A DNA stretch of 56,446 bases from JAIUNP01 sp020161975. Its GTDB lineage: Bacteria; Pseudomonadota; Alphaproteobacteria; Rhizobiales; Beijerinckiaceae. The DNA lies in contig DAIOGK010000023.1 in NCBI GenBank assembly GCA_036745275.1, positions 1-56,446 on the forward strand, in the 5' to 3' direction. The position numbers were made by a program, and so were the translations under genes. Each line of letters starts with the position of its first letter. The stretch's first letter is position 1. Of this stretch, positions 8,952 through 16,713 are shown one piece after another. Under the pieces are notes generated by a model, which saw nothing but the letters and a program-made list of their open reading frames with translations, was not told the origin of the DNA and ran no database searches.

Positions 8952-9511
8952 CAGATGCTCTCGATGACAAGGTTGCCATTGGTGTAGACGCAGATGTCAG
9001 CCGCAATTCCCATGGAACGCCGCACGATCTCTTCCGCGTCAAGCTCGGTTTCTGCGAGCGCCCTGGCGGCGGCGAGCGCAAACATGCCGCCCGAGCCGAT
9101 GCCCATGATCCCGCCTTCGGGTTCGAGCACATCGCCGGTGCCGGACAGAACGAGCCCGGCCTCGCGGTCGGCCACCAGCATCATGGCTTCCAGCCGGCGC
9201 AGGTAGCGGTCTGTCCGCCAGTCCTTGGCAAGCTCAACACAGGCGCGGGTGAGCTGGCCCGGAAACTGTTCCAGTTTCGCCTCAAGCCGCTCGAACAGGG
9301 TGAAAGCATCAGCGGTCGCTCCGGCAAAGCCGGCAATCACCTGCCCCTTGCCGATGCGGCGCACCTTTTTTGCATTGCCCTTGATCACGGTGGCCCCGAG
9401 GCTCACCTGTCCGTCACCCCCGATCACGGTACGCCCGTTCTTGCGCACCATCAGGATGGTTGTGGCGTGCCAGGGTGAGGAAGCCCCTGCCACCGGGCCG
9501 TCATGCTGCAT
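8951..9511 (-). CDS. hslV: ATP-dependent protease proteolytic subunit HslV
   Basis: HslV is the Thr-nucleophile peptidase that assembles as two hexameric rings and is activated by HslU. The 186-residue product has the mature N-terminus TTILMVRKNGRT starting at T17, preceded by a 16-residue propeptide-like extension ending SPWHA. The GDGQVSLG motif and the catalytic core follow. E. coli HslV loses only its initiator Met, whereas alphaproteobacterial HslVs often carry such extensions, so T17 is probably exposed by processing. A GGAG ribosome binding site and a 16-bp palindrome lie just upstream of the start. Confidence 0.97.
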   Translation of the reverse strand: MQHDGPVAGASSPWHATTILMVRKNGRTVIGGDGQVSLGATVIKGNAKKVRRIGKGQVIAGFAGATADAFTLFERLEAKLEQFPGQLTRACVELAKDWRTDRYLRRLEAMMLVADREAGLVLSGTGDVLEPEGGIMGIGSGGMFALAAARALAETELDAEEIVRRSMGIAADICVYTNGNLVIESI

Positions 9512-9524
9512 CAGAATCTCCGTC

Positions 9525-9540
9525 AGGTTCGCCCGAACCT
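9525..9540. promoter_or_regulatory. perfect 16-bp palindrome upstream of hslV
   Basis: The sequence AGGTTCGCCCGAACCT is a perfect inverted repeat (7+2+7) located 14 bases before the hslV start. It is followed at 9541-9553 by a second small dyad, CCTAC-CAT-GTAGG. It could be an operator for the hslVU operon or a leader hairpin in its mRNA. It is not a CIRCE element and not a GTTC-N7-GTTC LexA box. Confidence 0.4.
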
Positions 9541-9594
9541 CCTACCATGTAGGCATAGCGGAAGCGAAAGGGAACCGGTCGAGGATCAAATGCT

Positions 9595-10731
9595 TCAGGC
9601 GACGGAAACGACGGGGCTCGTGGCGATGCGTCGGTCGGCGACTGAGACAAGCACGACGCGCAGCGCCTGCTCGAATTGCTCGATGCGGAAACGTTCGGCA
9701 AAGAGCTTCCGGCTTTCCACCTGCATGGCACGAAGCCTTGCGGGGTTGTTCAGAAGGTCCGCGAGCGCATCGGTGATTGCCGCGCTGTCGAGCGGCACGA
9801 CATGGCCGTTGCGCCCCTCGACGGCCACTTCCGCACTGGCGCCTGCGTTGGAGGAGACCAGCGCTGCCCCGGCGCAGGCCCCCTCGATCAGCGACAGCGG
9901 CAGTGCTTCGATCCGCGAAGGCAGGACAACGATGGCGGCGTCCCGCATCAGCGCATGAACCTCATCCGAGCCGACCCAGCCGGTAAAGCGCACCTTGTCC
10001 ATGAGGCCGAGCATCCGGGCCATGGACTGATATTCGGGAAGATCGCCATTGCCGGCGATGACGCAACGCCAGTCCTTCGCTTGCTGCTTCAGGCCGGCGA
10101 GCGCTTCGAGCAGCAGGCCGGCGCCCTTGCGGGGGCCCACCTCGCCGGCGAACAGGATGAGCCGTTCGCCATCCTGTTCTTTCGCGAGCGGAGCATCGCC
10201 GGCGAAATCAGGAATGCCATTGTGGATGACGGTCAGCTTTTCAGCCGGAATGTTGAGCCGCTCGCGGAACTGGCAGGAGAAAAAGTCGCCGAGGATGATG
10301 ATCCGGTCCGATTTTCGGCTCATTGCGGCAAGGGCGCGCAGCCAGAGTGGGTTCCGGGCGTAGGTGCGATCCTCGATCATGCCGTGAAAATGCGTTGTCA
10401 CGCGCTTGCCGAACAGTTTGGCAACCGACACCAGCGCCCATTTGCGCAGCGCGCTGCCGTTGGTCGAATGGTTCACATGCACCACGTCGAACGAGCGTGT
10501 AGCCAGAAGCCAGATGAACAGCAGGAAACGCCGGGGAAAGGAAAAGATCGACATCACGCCCGAGCGCGGACCGCGCGAGGCAAAGTAATGAATGTCGAGA
10601 TCGCTCGATCCGCCCTTCTCGGCCATATATTGGCGCATGTAGAAGTAAAGCCGGTCGACCCCGCCCATACCTTCCGGCCCGACAGGCGTAACGCACAGGA
10701 CACGAATCCGGTTCTGACCGCCGATGCTCAT
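9595..10731 (-). CDS. glycosyltransferase family 4 protein
   Basis: This is probably a cytosolic GT-B enzyme adding a sugar to a lipid-linked glycan in surface polysaccharide synthesis. The 378-residue product shows the N-terminal acceptor domain (VTPVGPEGMGGVDRLYFYMRQ) and the donor-binding domain with GEVGPRKGAGLLLEAL. It also has the EX7E-type C-terminal motif in PSRIEALPLSLIEGACAG, which is the GT4 signature. The frame is open to 10857, but a GGAGGG ribosome binding site immediately before the ATG at 10731 marks the start. It is divergent from the CapK-like gene. The exact sugar cannot be told from sequence. Confidence 0.9.
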   Translation of the reverse strand: MSIGGQNRIRVLCVTPVGPEGMGGVDRLYFYMRQYMAEKGGSSDLDIHYFASRGPRSGVMSIFSFPRRFLLFIWLLATRSFDVVHVNHSTNGSALRKWALVSVAKLFGKRVTTHFHGMIEDRTYARNPLWLRALAAMSRKSDRIIILGDFFSCQFRERLNIPAEKLTVIHNGIPDFAGDAPLAKEQDGERLILFAGEVGPRKGAGLLLEALAGLKQQAKDWRCVIAGNGDLPEYQSMARMLGLMDKVRFTGWVGSDEVHALMRDAAIVVLPSRIEALPLSLIEGACAGAALVSSNAGASAEVAVEGRNGHVVPLDSAAITDALADLLNNPARLRAMQVESRKLFAERFRIEQFEQALRVVLVSVADRRIATSPVVSVA

Positions 10732-10814
10732 GGTGCCCTCCGGGCCGTTGAAACACTCTGACAACTCTTGCCTGATACTAAGGGGCTCTGGACTTAAGAA
10801 CCGTTTAGCGCCAT

Positions 10815-10830
10815 CGGCATAAATGTTGCT
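10815..10830 (+). promoter_or_regulatory. sigma-54-type -24/-12 promoter before the CapK-like gene
   Basis: CGGCATAAATGTTGCT matches the RpoN consensus TGGCACGNNNNTTGCW with GG at -24, GC at -12 and the exact 16-base length. Mismatches occur only at positions 1, 6 and 7. A transcript would start near 10842, about 33 bases before the ATG at 10875. The assignment is by consensus only. Confidence 0.55.
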
Positions 10831-10874
10831 CAGGTGAAGCCAGCGTTCCTTGATCATTCTGCGGGTGTTTCACA

Positions 10875-12335
10875 ATGACACAGCTTCTCGATGTTGCGCG
10901 CGGCGCCTATGCGAAACTGCCGTATGCAACCCGGTCCCGGATCGGGACGGTGCTTAGACTTTTGCCGGCCCGCTACCGCTATGGTTCGACCTATTCGAGC
11001 TGGCGCGCGACCCTGAAGCGGACGCGCGGCAATGCAGAAGCCATCAGGACCATGCAGGATCAGGCCCGCGTGGCCATGGTGCGCGAAGCCTTTGCCAAGA
11101 GCCCGTTTTACCGGACCAGCCTGTCGAAGATTTTCGGCGCGGGTTTCGATCCCGCCAGCGTGCTCGATCCTGAAGTCTGGTCGCAAATTCCGCTTCTGTC
11201 GCCCGAGTCCGTTTCCGACATCCGCGACGCGCTCTGTACGCGCCCGAGTTCTGAACTCGACAGCGGCTCCACCGGCGGCACTTCGGGCAAACCGGTCCGC
11301 TTCTTTCTCGATCGCGGCCGCAGCCCCATCGAGTACGCCTTTGTCTTTGATGCCTGGTCGCGCGTCGGCTACCGCGAGGGCGACTGGCGCGCAGTGTTCC
11401 GTGGTGTCGAGGTGCTGGAATCGGCGGTGGAGAAGGATGCCGCGCTCGCGGAGCTGCGATTTTCGATCTTCAACCTCACCGACGACCTGATGGCGCGCTT
11501 CCGGCGGGAGATCGAGGAGAACCGCATCGTCTATCTGCACGGCTATCCCTCGGCCATCGGCATGTTCGCCTCCTGGCTGCTGCGTTCGGGACATGGCCCG
11601 ATGCCGAAGATCCGCGCCGTGATGTTGATGGGCGAGCGGCTCTACCCCAACTATCGCGAATCGATTGAAAAGGCCTTCCCGAACGCCGAACTCGTGCCGT
11701 TTTTCGGCCTGTCGGAAAAGTGTGCCTTCGCGGTCGAGGTGGCCGGCAAGCCTGACACCTACGACTTTGAGCCGCTTTATGGCTTTACCGAACTGCTTGA
11801 CCAGAACGACCGGCCCGTCACCGTGCCGGGCCAGCGCGGCCGGCTCGTCTCCACGGGGCTCCTCTTCAAGGGAATGCCGTTCATCCGCTACGATACGCGC
11901 GACGAGGCAACGCTGGTCGAGGCTCCCTCCGCTGAAAATGGCTGGCGCCTCCGGGTTGAGCGGATCGTGCCCCGGCGCGGCCACGAGTTCCTCGTCTCGC
12001 GCGATGGCAAGCTGATCCCGATCCTCGCCCTTCTGGTCTTCGGCAAGGAAATGGACGACATCCGCGAGTTCCAGTTTGTGCAGGAGCGGCCCGGGGAGGC
12101 GCTGATCCGCGTCGTGCGCCCCAAGGACGGGCCGGAACCGGACGTGCAGCCGTTTATTGATCTTGTCAGCCGGAAATCAAACGGTTTGGTGACAATCACC
12201 TGCGAATTTGTTGATGCCCTGCCGACCAGCCCGCGCGCCAAGCGCCGGTTCATTGACCAGCGGCTCGATGTCTCCGCCATCGAGAACGCAATGAACCTGC
12301 AACCGGATGCCGTGGCGCGCGACGGTGTCGAGTAA
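10875..12335 (+). CDS. CapK/PaaK-like adenylate-forming protein of polysaccharide cluster
   Basis: The 486-residue product belongs to the phenylacetate-CoA ligase-like (PaaK/CapK) branch of the adenylate-forming superfamily. It has the nucleotide-binding loop STGGTSGKP at residues 132-140 and the FFGLSEKCAF block, followed by GRLVSTGLLFKGMPFIRYDTRD, equivalent to the AMP-binding A5-A8 motifs. Such proteins are often annotated as capsule biosynthesis CapK and occur next to glycosyltransferases. A role in activating an acyl or carboxylate group that decorates the glycan is plausible, but the substrate is unknown. It is probably co-transcribed with the chain-length gene 35 bases downstream, from the sigma-54-type promoter. 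Confidence 0.8.
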   Translation: MTQLLDVARGAYAKLPYATRSRIGTVLRLLPARYRYGSTYSSWRATLKRTRGNAEAIRTMQDQARVAMVREAFAKSPFYRTSLSKIFGAGFDPASVLDPEVWSQIPLLSPESVSDIRDALCTRPSSELDSGSTGGTSGKPVRFFLDRGRSPIEYAFVFDAWSRVGYREGDWRAVFRGVEVLESAVEKDAALAELRFSIFNLTDDLMARFRREIEENRIVYLHGYPSAIGMFASWLLRSGHGPMPKIRAVMLMGERLYPNYRESIEKAFPNAELVPFFGLSEKCAFAVEVAGKPDTYDFEPLYGFTELLDQNDRPVTVPGQRGRLVSTGLLFKGMPFIRYDTRDEATLVEAPSAENGWRLRVERIVPRRGHEFLVSRDGKLIPILALLVFGKEMDDIREFQFVQERPGEALIRVVRPKDGPEPDVQPFIDLVSRKSNGLVTITCEFVDALPTSPRAKRRFIDQRLDVSAIENAMNLQPDAVARDGVE

Positions 12336-12370
12336 GGGTAGAGTTTGTGTAACGCGTACAGGGTTCGGGT

Positions 12371-14470
12371 ATGAGTTTCATCGCCAGGCATAACGGGTCG
12401 TCGCAGGCATTGGTGCTCGCACAGCCCGCCGGCTTGCCAGCTGCGCCGGCTCCCGGTGCCGCCGAGGCCCTTTCCATCGACTTCCGGTCGATCTTTCAGG
12501 CCATCCTGCGCCGGAAGCTGTGGGTGCTGTTTCCGTTGCTCCTGACGACGCTGCTGGGCGCGGCCTATATCTCCACGATAACCCCGCGCTATGCCTCAAG
12601 CGTGCAGATCCTCGTCGATCCACGCGAACTTCAGATCATCCGCTCGGATGCGCCCCTGCGCCAGCAGGTACAGGATAATTCCGGTACGCTGGCCGAAAAC
12701 ACCATCGTGATCTTGCGCTCCAGCGCCCTTCTGATGAAGGTGGTGGAACGCGAAAATCTCGGTAACGACCCCGAATTTGTCGGCAAGGATGCGGGTGGCA
12801 TGAGCCCGGAGGCGCGGGCGTTGACGGCTCTGCGCACGTTCGAGCGCCGCGTCACGGTCAAGCGGGCAGACCGCAGCTCGATCATCGAGGCATCGATCTG
12901 GACAGACAACGCCGAGAAATCCGCGCGCCTGGCCAATACGCTGGCAGCGATCTTTCTTGAACAGCAACAGGGCGCCGAAAGCGACACGGCCCGCAAGGCG
13001 GCACAGACGGTCGCCGCCCGCCTCGACGAACTTGGCCAGCGTGTGCAGAAGGCCGAGCGCGACGTTGAGGATTACAAGGCGCGCAACAACCTCCAGATGG
13101 CCAATGGCAAGCTTGTGGGCGAGCAGCAGTTGCAGGAATTGAACTCGCAGCTTGTCCTGGCCCGCGCACGCGCCACCGAGGCGCGCTCGAAATATGACAG
13201 CATTCGCAAGCTATCGCTGGCCGCCATCGAGCGCGGCGAATTACCCGACGCCAGCAACTCATCGGTGATCTCGCAGTTGCGGCTCAAATTCGCCGAGGCC
13301 TCGCGCCTCGAAGCGGAAGCCCGGACGCGGCTGGGCGCGCGCCATCCCGACATGGTGTCGATCTCGGCCCAGGTGCGTGATGCCCGTCAGTTGATCATGG
13401 ATGAGCTGGCGCGGATTTCGCGCGCCGCCCATGGCGATTTTGAGCGCGCGAAAGCGGCAGAGGAAGCCCTGACGAAAAGCCTCGACCAATTGAAGAACCA
13501 GTCTTCCGATTCCGGCGATGCCATGGTGCGGCTGCGCGAACTGGAACGGCTCGCCGATGCCTCGCGCACCATCTACAGTTCCTTCCTGCGCCGCACGCGC
13601 GAACTGAATGAACAGGAAGACATCACCACCATCAACGCCCGCGTGATCTCGCCGGCCACGCCGGCGCAGCGCTCAAGCGGGCCATCCCGCGCGCTGATCG
13701 GGATCGGTTCGGTCGCCGTCGGCGGCATTCTCGGCCTTTTGCTGGCTGTGCTTGTCGAACAGTTCGATGCAACCTTGCGCAATCGCAGGCAGTTCCAGAA
13801 TGCTTCCGGCCTGCCGGTGCTTGGCGAGTTTGCCGGCACCGGTCGCCGACGCCGGACATCCGGGCTGAATGCGCCGGTTATCGATGATCCGCGCTCTCCC
13901 TTTGCCATCAGCGCCATTCGCCTTGCCGATCTCTTCGCGTCCCAGGCCCTGCCAGATCGTGTCCGTACCATCCTGTTCCTGTCGGCCGCGGGGCCGGCGA
14001 CCGAAGTGGTGCTGAATGTCGCGATTGCCGCCTCGCAGGCGACCTGGCGTGTGCTGATGGTGGATGCGGATTCCAGTGGCACGGGCCTGTCCGGTCATCT
14101 CGATGTGACGCCGGGCTTCGGTCTTGCCGATGTCATCGACGGACGCTGTGATCTTGCCTCTGCCGTCCTGGCTGATGATCGGACCGCCCTGCGCATTCTG
14201 GCCAATGGCGGTGGACGCGGCAATCCGGCCACCCGTTCCTCGCCGCAGCAGATTGAAAAGACGCTGATGGTGCAGGCGGATGCCTATGAACTCGTCTTCA
14301 TTGATGGCGGCATGATCGGTGCGGACGCCACGGCCTATGCGCTCGCCGCATCCGTTGACGATATCATTCTGGTTGCCGGCGCCGGCCTGACCTCCGCGAG
14401 CCGTATCCGCGATGTACTCGATGTCCTCGGCCCGTTCCGCGACCGGCTGCGCGGGATCGTGACGATATAA
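12371..14470 (+). CDS. Wzz/ExoP-type polysaccharide co-polymerase with degenerate BY-kinase domain
   Basis: This inner-membrane protein should control chain length and export of a polysaccharide. The 699-residue sequence has TM1 (about 51-70), a large periplasmic coiled-coil region with the Wzz motif RYASSVQILVDPREL, and TM2 (about 437-460). The C-terminal domain from about 533 resembles bacterial tyrosine kinases. There, the Walker A loop expected as PGEGKS/T reads SAAGPATEVVLN (538-549), with no lysine. Walker A' is VLMVDADSSG (561-570), and the C-terminus (DRLRGIVTI) lacks the tyrosine cluster. I infer a kinase-dead ExoP/GumC-like protein. The ATG is supported by position, with a 35-base gap from the upstream gene. 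Confidence 0.87.
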   Translation: MSFIARHNGSSQALVLAQPAGLPAAPAPGAAEALSIDFRSIFQAILRRKLWVLFPLLLTTLLGAAYISTITPRYASSVQILVDPRELQIIRSDAPLRQQVQDNSGTLAENTIVILRSSALLMKVVERENLGNDPEFVGKDAGGMSPEARALTALRTFERRVTVKRADRSSIIEASIWTDNAEKSARLANTLAAIFLEQQQGAESDTARKAAQTVAARLDELGQRVQKAERDVEDYKARNNLQMANGKLVGEQQLQELNSQLVLARARATEARSKYDSIRKLSLAAIERGELPDASNSSVISQLRLKFAEASRLEAEARTRLGARHPDMVSISAQVRDARQLIMDELARISRAAHGDFERAKAAEEALTKSLDQLKNQSSDSGDAMVRLRELERLADASRTIYSSFLRRTRELNEQEDITTINARVISPATPAQRSSGPSRALIGIGSVAVGGILGLLLAVLVEQFDATLRNRRQFQNASGLPVLGEFAGTGRRRRTSGLNAPVIDDPRSPFAISAIRLADLFASQALPDRVRTILFLSAAGPATEVVLNVAIAASQATWRVLMVDADSSGTGLSGHLDVTPGFGLADVIDGRCDLASAVLADDRTALRILANGGGRGNPATRSSPQQIEKTLMVQADAYELVFIDGGMIGADATAYALAASVDDIILVAGAGLTSASRIRDVLDVLGPFRDRLRGIVTI

Positions 14471-14509
14471 TCCGCCAAGAGCGGCCCTCAGCCGCGCCGG
14501 TCAGTTCGA

Positions 14510-16438
14510 TCAGTCCCTCGGCAGCACGGTCAGACGCGTTTCGGCGACACCATCGCCGAGCGCGCCGGAAAAGACGATCTGTGTGGCCTCGCCCACCTGC
14601 CCGAACGCTTCAGACGCAAGCCCGCGACCGGTGGCCCGCTCGCCCGTGACAAGTCGGATCGTAAAACCCTCAGGCGGCGCAAGGCGCATGACCGGCAGGC
14701 CATGGAGATGACAGAGTGCGGCTCCGTCCGCCTGCTCCACCGTCACAAGTCGCGAGACAAGGAACGAAATCGCAACGGGCAAGGCGCCGGCAGCGCCCGT
14801 CAGACTGTCCGCGATGACATATCCATCGGCCACATGCCGGATGCAGCGCCGGTGTGTGGCGCCAAAGCGGCTCCGGTAGCCGTCATGGGCGCCGGTCACC
14901 TGACAGGGCGCCGCCTCGACCAGCCGCGCATCCGTCCGGCGCGACCAGGAGAAGGCGCTGGACGGCAGGCTCTGGGACTGGCCGTCGATAACGAGTGTGT
15001 TATGGGCAGGGCTTGCACGCAGCGCGTTCCTCAGCGCCCCGCCCGAATGGTAGAGGTAGGTGCCGGCATCAATCAGCACCTGTTCGCCATTGATGGACAG
15101 CCAGACACCGAGCGCGTCAGCATGGCCATGGGCGGCGAGCGCAAGATAGCCCAGCGGGCCATGATCGAACGTCAGAACCGTCTGCCGCCGGGCAATCTCT
15201 CGCCGTGCCACCGAGTAGCCACCGTCCGCAAACACATGCAGCCCGTCCGTTGCGCGTGAGGCGCTAGCGGGAACGGCAAAGATGGCATCGCGCAGATGCG
15301 CGTCATGCGCCGGCGGCAGCAGGGCGGGCATCTCTGTCAGGCCGGCGACCGCCGCAACAATCGAAGCGGTGTAGCGCGGTTCGCGGTCGGGGGGTGCGCC
15401 AATCACCCGGCCCTCGTCGTCATCGCCGATCTTCGGGCACTGGCCGGCCTCATCCATCAGGCATTGCAGGAAACGGGCGCCGGCGATCAGCCGATCGGAA
15501 ACAGTCGGCACCAGCGGTCGTCCCAGCCCGGCAGCAACCAGCGCGCCGAAGGCCAGCATTTCCATGGTGAAAGCCTGATAGGTCGGGGATTGCTCGCCCC
15601 CCACACCATCCTTGAAGATCTGAAGCGCCGCCTCACCTTCAAGGATGGCCCGGCCTTCGGCTTCATACTGGGCGGCATGGGGTGCATCCGGCGCGATCAG
15701 CCCGGCGAGAAGCAGGCCAAGTCCCTCGGCAACGAGGTGGTTGTTGGCGGAGGAATAGCGCGAGGGATAGCGTTCCAGCCAGAAGGCATGGGCCGCAATC
15801 AACCGGTTGAGCAGAAACGTCTGGTCCTCGCTCAAACGGTTCGCGGGGACGGCGGCCACCACCAGCGTGAATGTCACCATCCGCATCGCCAGTTCGATGC
15901 CCGAGAACCAGTTCACGCCACGAAACGGCGGATTGGCCTCTGCCCAGGCAGCAAGAACTGCAAAAAGCCGGTTGATCCGTGCAGGGTCCGGGGACTGAGC
16001 GACGGCGGCGCAAAGCGGATGCAGGAACTGGAGACGGTTGACCTCCCAGACGAATTTCACGTCGCCGCGCCCGACGCCCGTGGTGCGCACGTCGACATCG
16101 AAGCAGTAGCGCTCGGCTCCGGGCCAGGCCGTGCCACTGACTGGATCGTGAAACCACAGGCCGGGCATTTCGGCCGCCATCTCCTGTCCAAGGCCTGTGA
16201 TGCGACCGGCCTCGAACACTGCCAGCGCTTCCCTTCCCGCGTCGGCCCCGGTAGCCAGCCGCGTTCTGAGAAAGGCCAGATCGGCAAGCCGACTTCCGGC
16301 GCCGTCAAACTGGGGCCAACCCCGCGTATCGCTGCGGTAGGCGCGCTTTTTGCCCGCCTCGCGCACACGGTGGAGAACTTCGGGCGGGCTCATCGCCGCA
16401 AGGCGCGCGGCATACCATTTCAGCTTGGCGGGGGTCAC
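14510..16438 (-). CDS. heparinase II/III family protein
   Basis: The 642-residue product has an alpha/alpha-toroid N-terminal half (EVNRLQFLHPLCAAVAQS, PFRGVNWFSGIELAMRM) and a beta-sandwich C-terminal half. The latter carries the conserved HGHADALGVWL and DAGTYLYHSGGALRNALRASPAHNTLVIDG blocks that define heparinase II/III-like polysaccharide lyases. No signal peptide is visible, which is usual for versions encoded inside polysaccharide gene clusters. There they may trim or modify the cluster's own uronate- or ManNAcA-containing polymer. It runs convergent to the chain-length gene and divergent from wecC. Catalytic activity and substrate are inferred only from family. Confidence 0.85.
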   Translation of the reverse strand: MTPAKLKWYAARLAAMSPPEVLHRVREAGKKRAYRSDTRGWPQFDGAGSRLADLAFLRTRLATGADAGREALAVFEAGRITGLGQEMAAEMPGLWFHDPVSGTAWPGAERYCFDVDVRTTGVGRGDVKFVWEVNRLQFLHPLCAAVAQSPDPARINRLFAVLAAWAEANPPFRGVNWFSGIELAMRMVTFTLVVAAVPANRLSEDQTFLLNRLIAAHAFWLERYPSRYSSANNHLVAEGLGLLLAGLIAPDAPHAAQYEAEGRAILEGEAALQIFKDGVGGEQSPTYQAFTMEMLAFGALVAAGLGRPLVPTVSDRLIAGARFLQCLMDEAGQCPKIGDDDEGRVIGAPPDREPRYTASIVAAVAGLTEMPALLPPAHDAHLRDAIFAVPASASRATDGLHVFADGGYSVARREIARRQTVLTFDHGPLGYLALAAHGHADALGVWLSINGEQVLIDAGTYLYHSGGALRNALRASPAHNTLVIDGQSQSLPSSAFSWSRRTDARLVEAAPCQVTGAHDGYRSRFGATHRRCIRHVADGYVIADSLTGAAGALPVAISFLVSRLVTVEQADGAALCHLHGLPVMRLAPPEGFTIRLVTGERATGRGLASEAFGQVGEATQIVFSGALGDGVAETRLTVLPRD

Positions 16439-16477
16439 GGGGGCCGGGTTTCAATCTGGAACAGGGGCCGTGTCAGG

Positions 16478-16511
16478 CTGTGCCATCCCGGTGAAGCGGG
16501 AATTGGCACAG
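16478..16511. promoter_or_regulatory. long imperfect palindrome, candidate activator site
   Basis: CTGTGCCATCCCG and CGGGAATTGGCACAG form a 13-bp inverted repeat with a 2-base bulge and a 6-base spacer. It lies about 125-155 bp upstream of the sigma-54-type promoter of wecC and just upstream of the heparinase start. That spacing suits an enhancer-binding activator, although a hairpin in the heparinase leader is the alternative. Confidence 0.4.
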
Positions 16512-16633
16512 GAGCACACGCGCCGGCGGAGAATCCGACGGATCGTTACAATTCATCGCAAATTCCTTGCAATTTCGTGGCGGATCCCGGTGCAAACCCG
16601 GTTTCACGGACAAAAATGCGCTGTCAACGGATC

Positions 16634-16649
16634 TGGCATCCCAGTTGCA
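16634..16649 (+). promoter_or_regulatory. sigma-54-type -24/-12 promoter before wecC
   Basis: TGGCATCCCAGTTGCA matches the RpoN consensus TGGCACGNNNNTTGCW at every fixed position except 6 and 7, with correct length. Transcription would begin near 16661, about 53 bases before the chosen wecC start. It would drive wecC-asnB-wecG-GT4. Confidence 0.65.
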
Positions 16650-16713
16650 GTCATTCTTCCCACAAACCCCACAAGGGTCATTTCGGGAAAACCAACAGAG
16701 GCTGCGTTCCACC

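Noticed and set aside
10827..10842. Minus-strand sigma-54-like promoter for the divergent glycosyltransferase
   Set aside because: It keeps only the GG and GC pairs (TGGCTTCACCTGAGCA) and overlaps the better plus-strand match, so it is not listed as a feature.
10854..11984. 376-codon minus-strand frame over the CapK-like gene
   Set aside because: No domain, and it conflicts with a plus-strand gene that has clear motifs.
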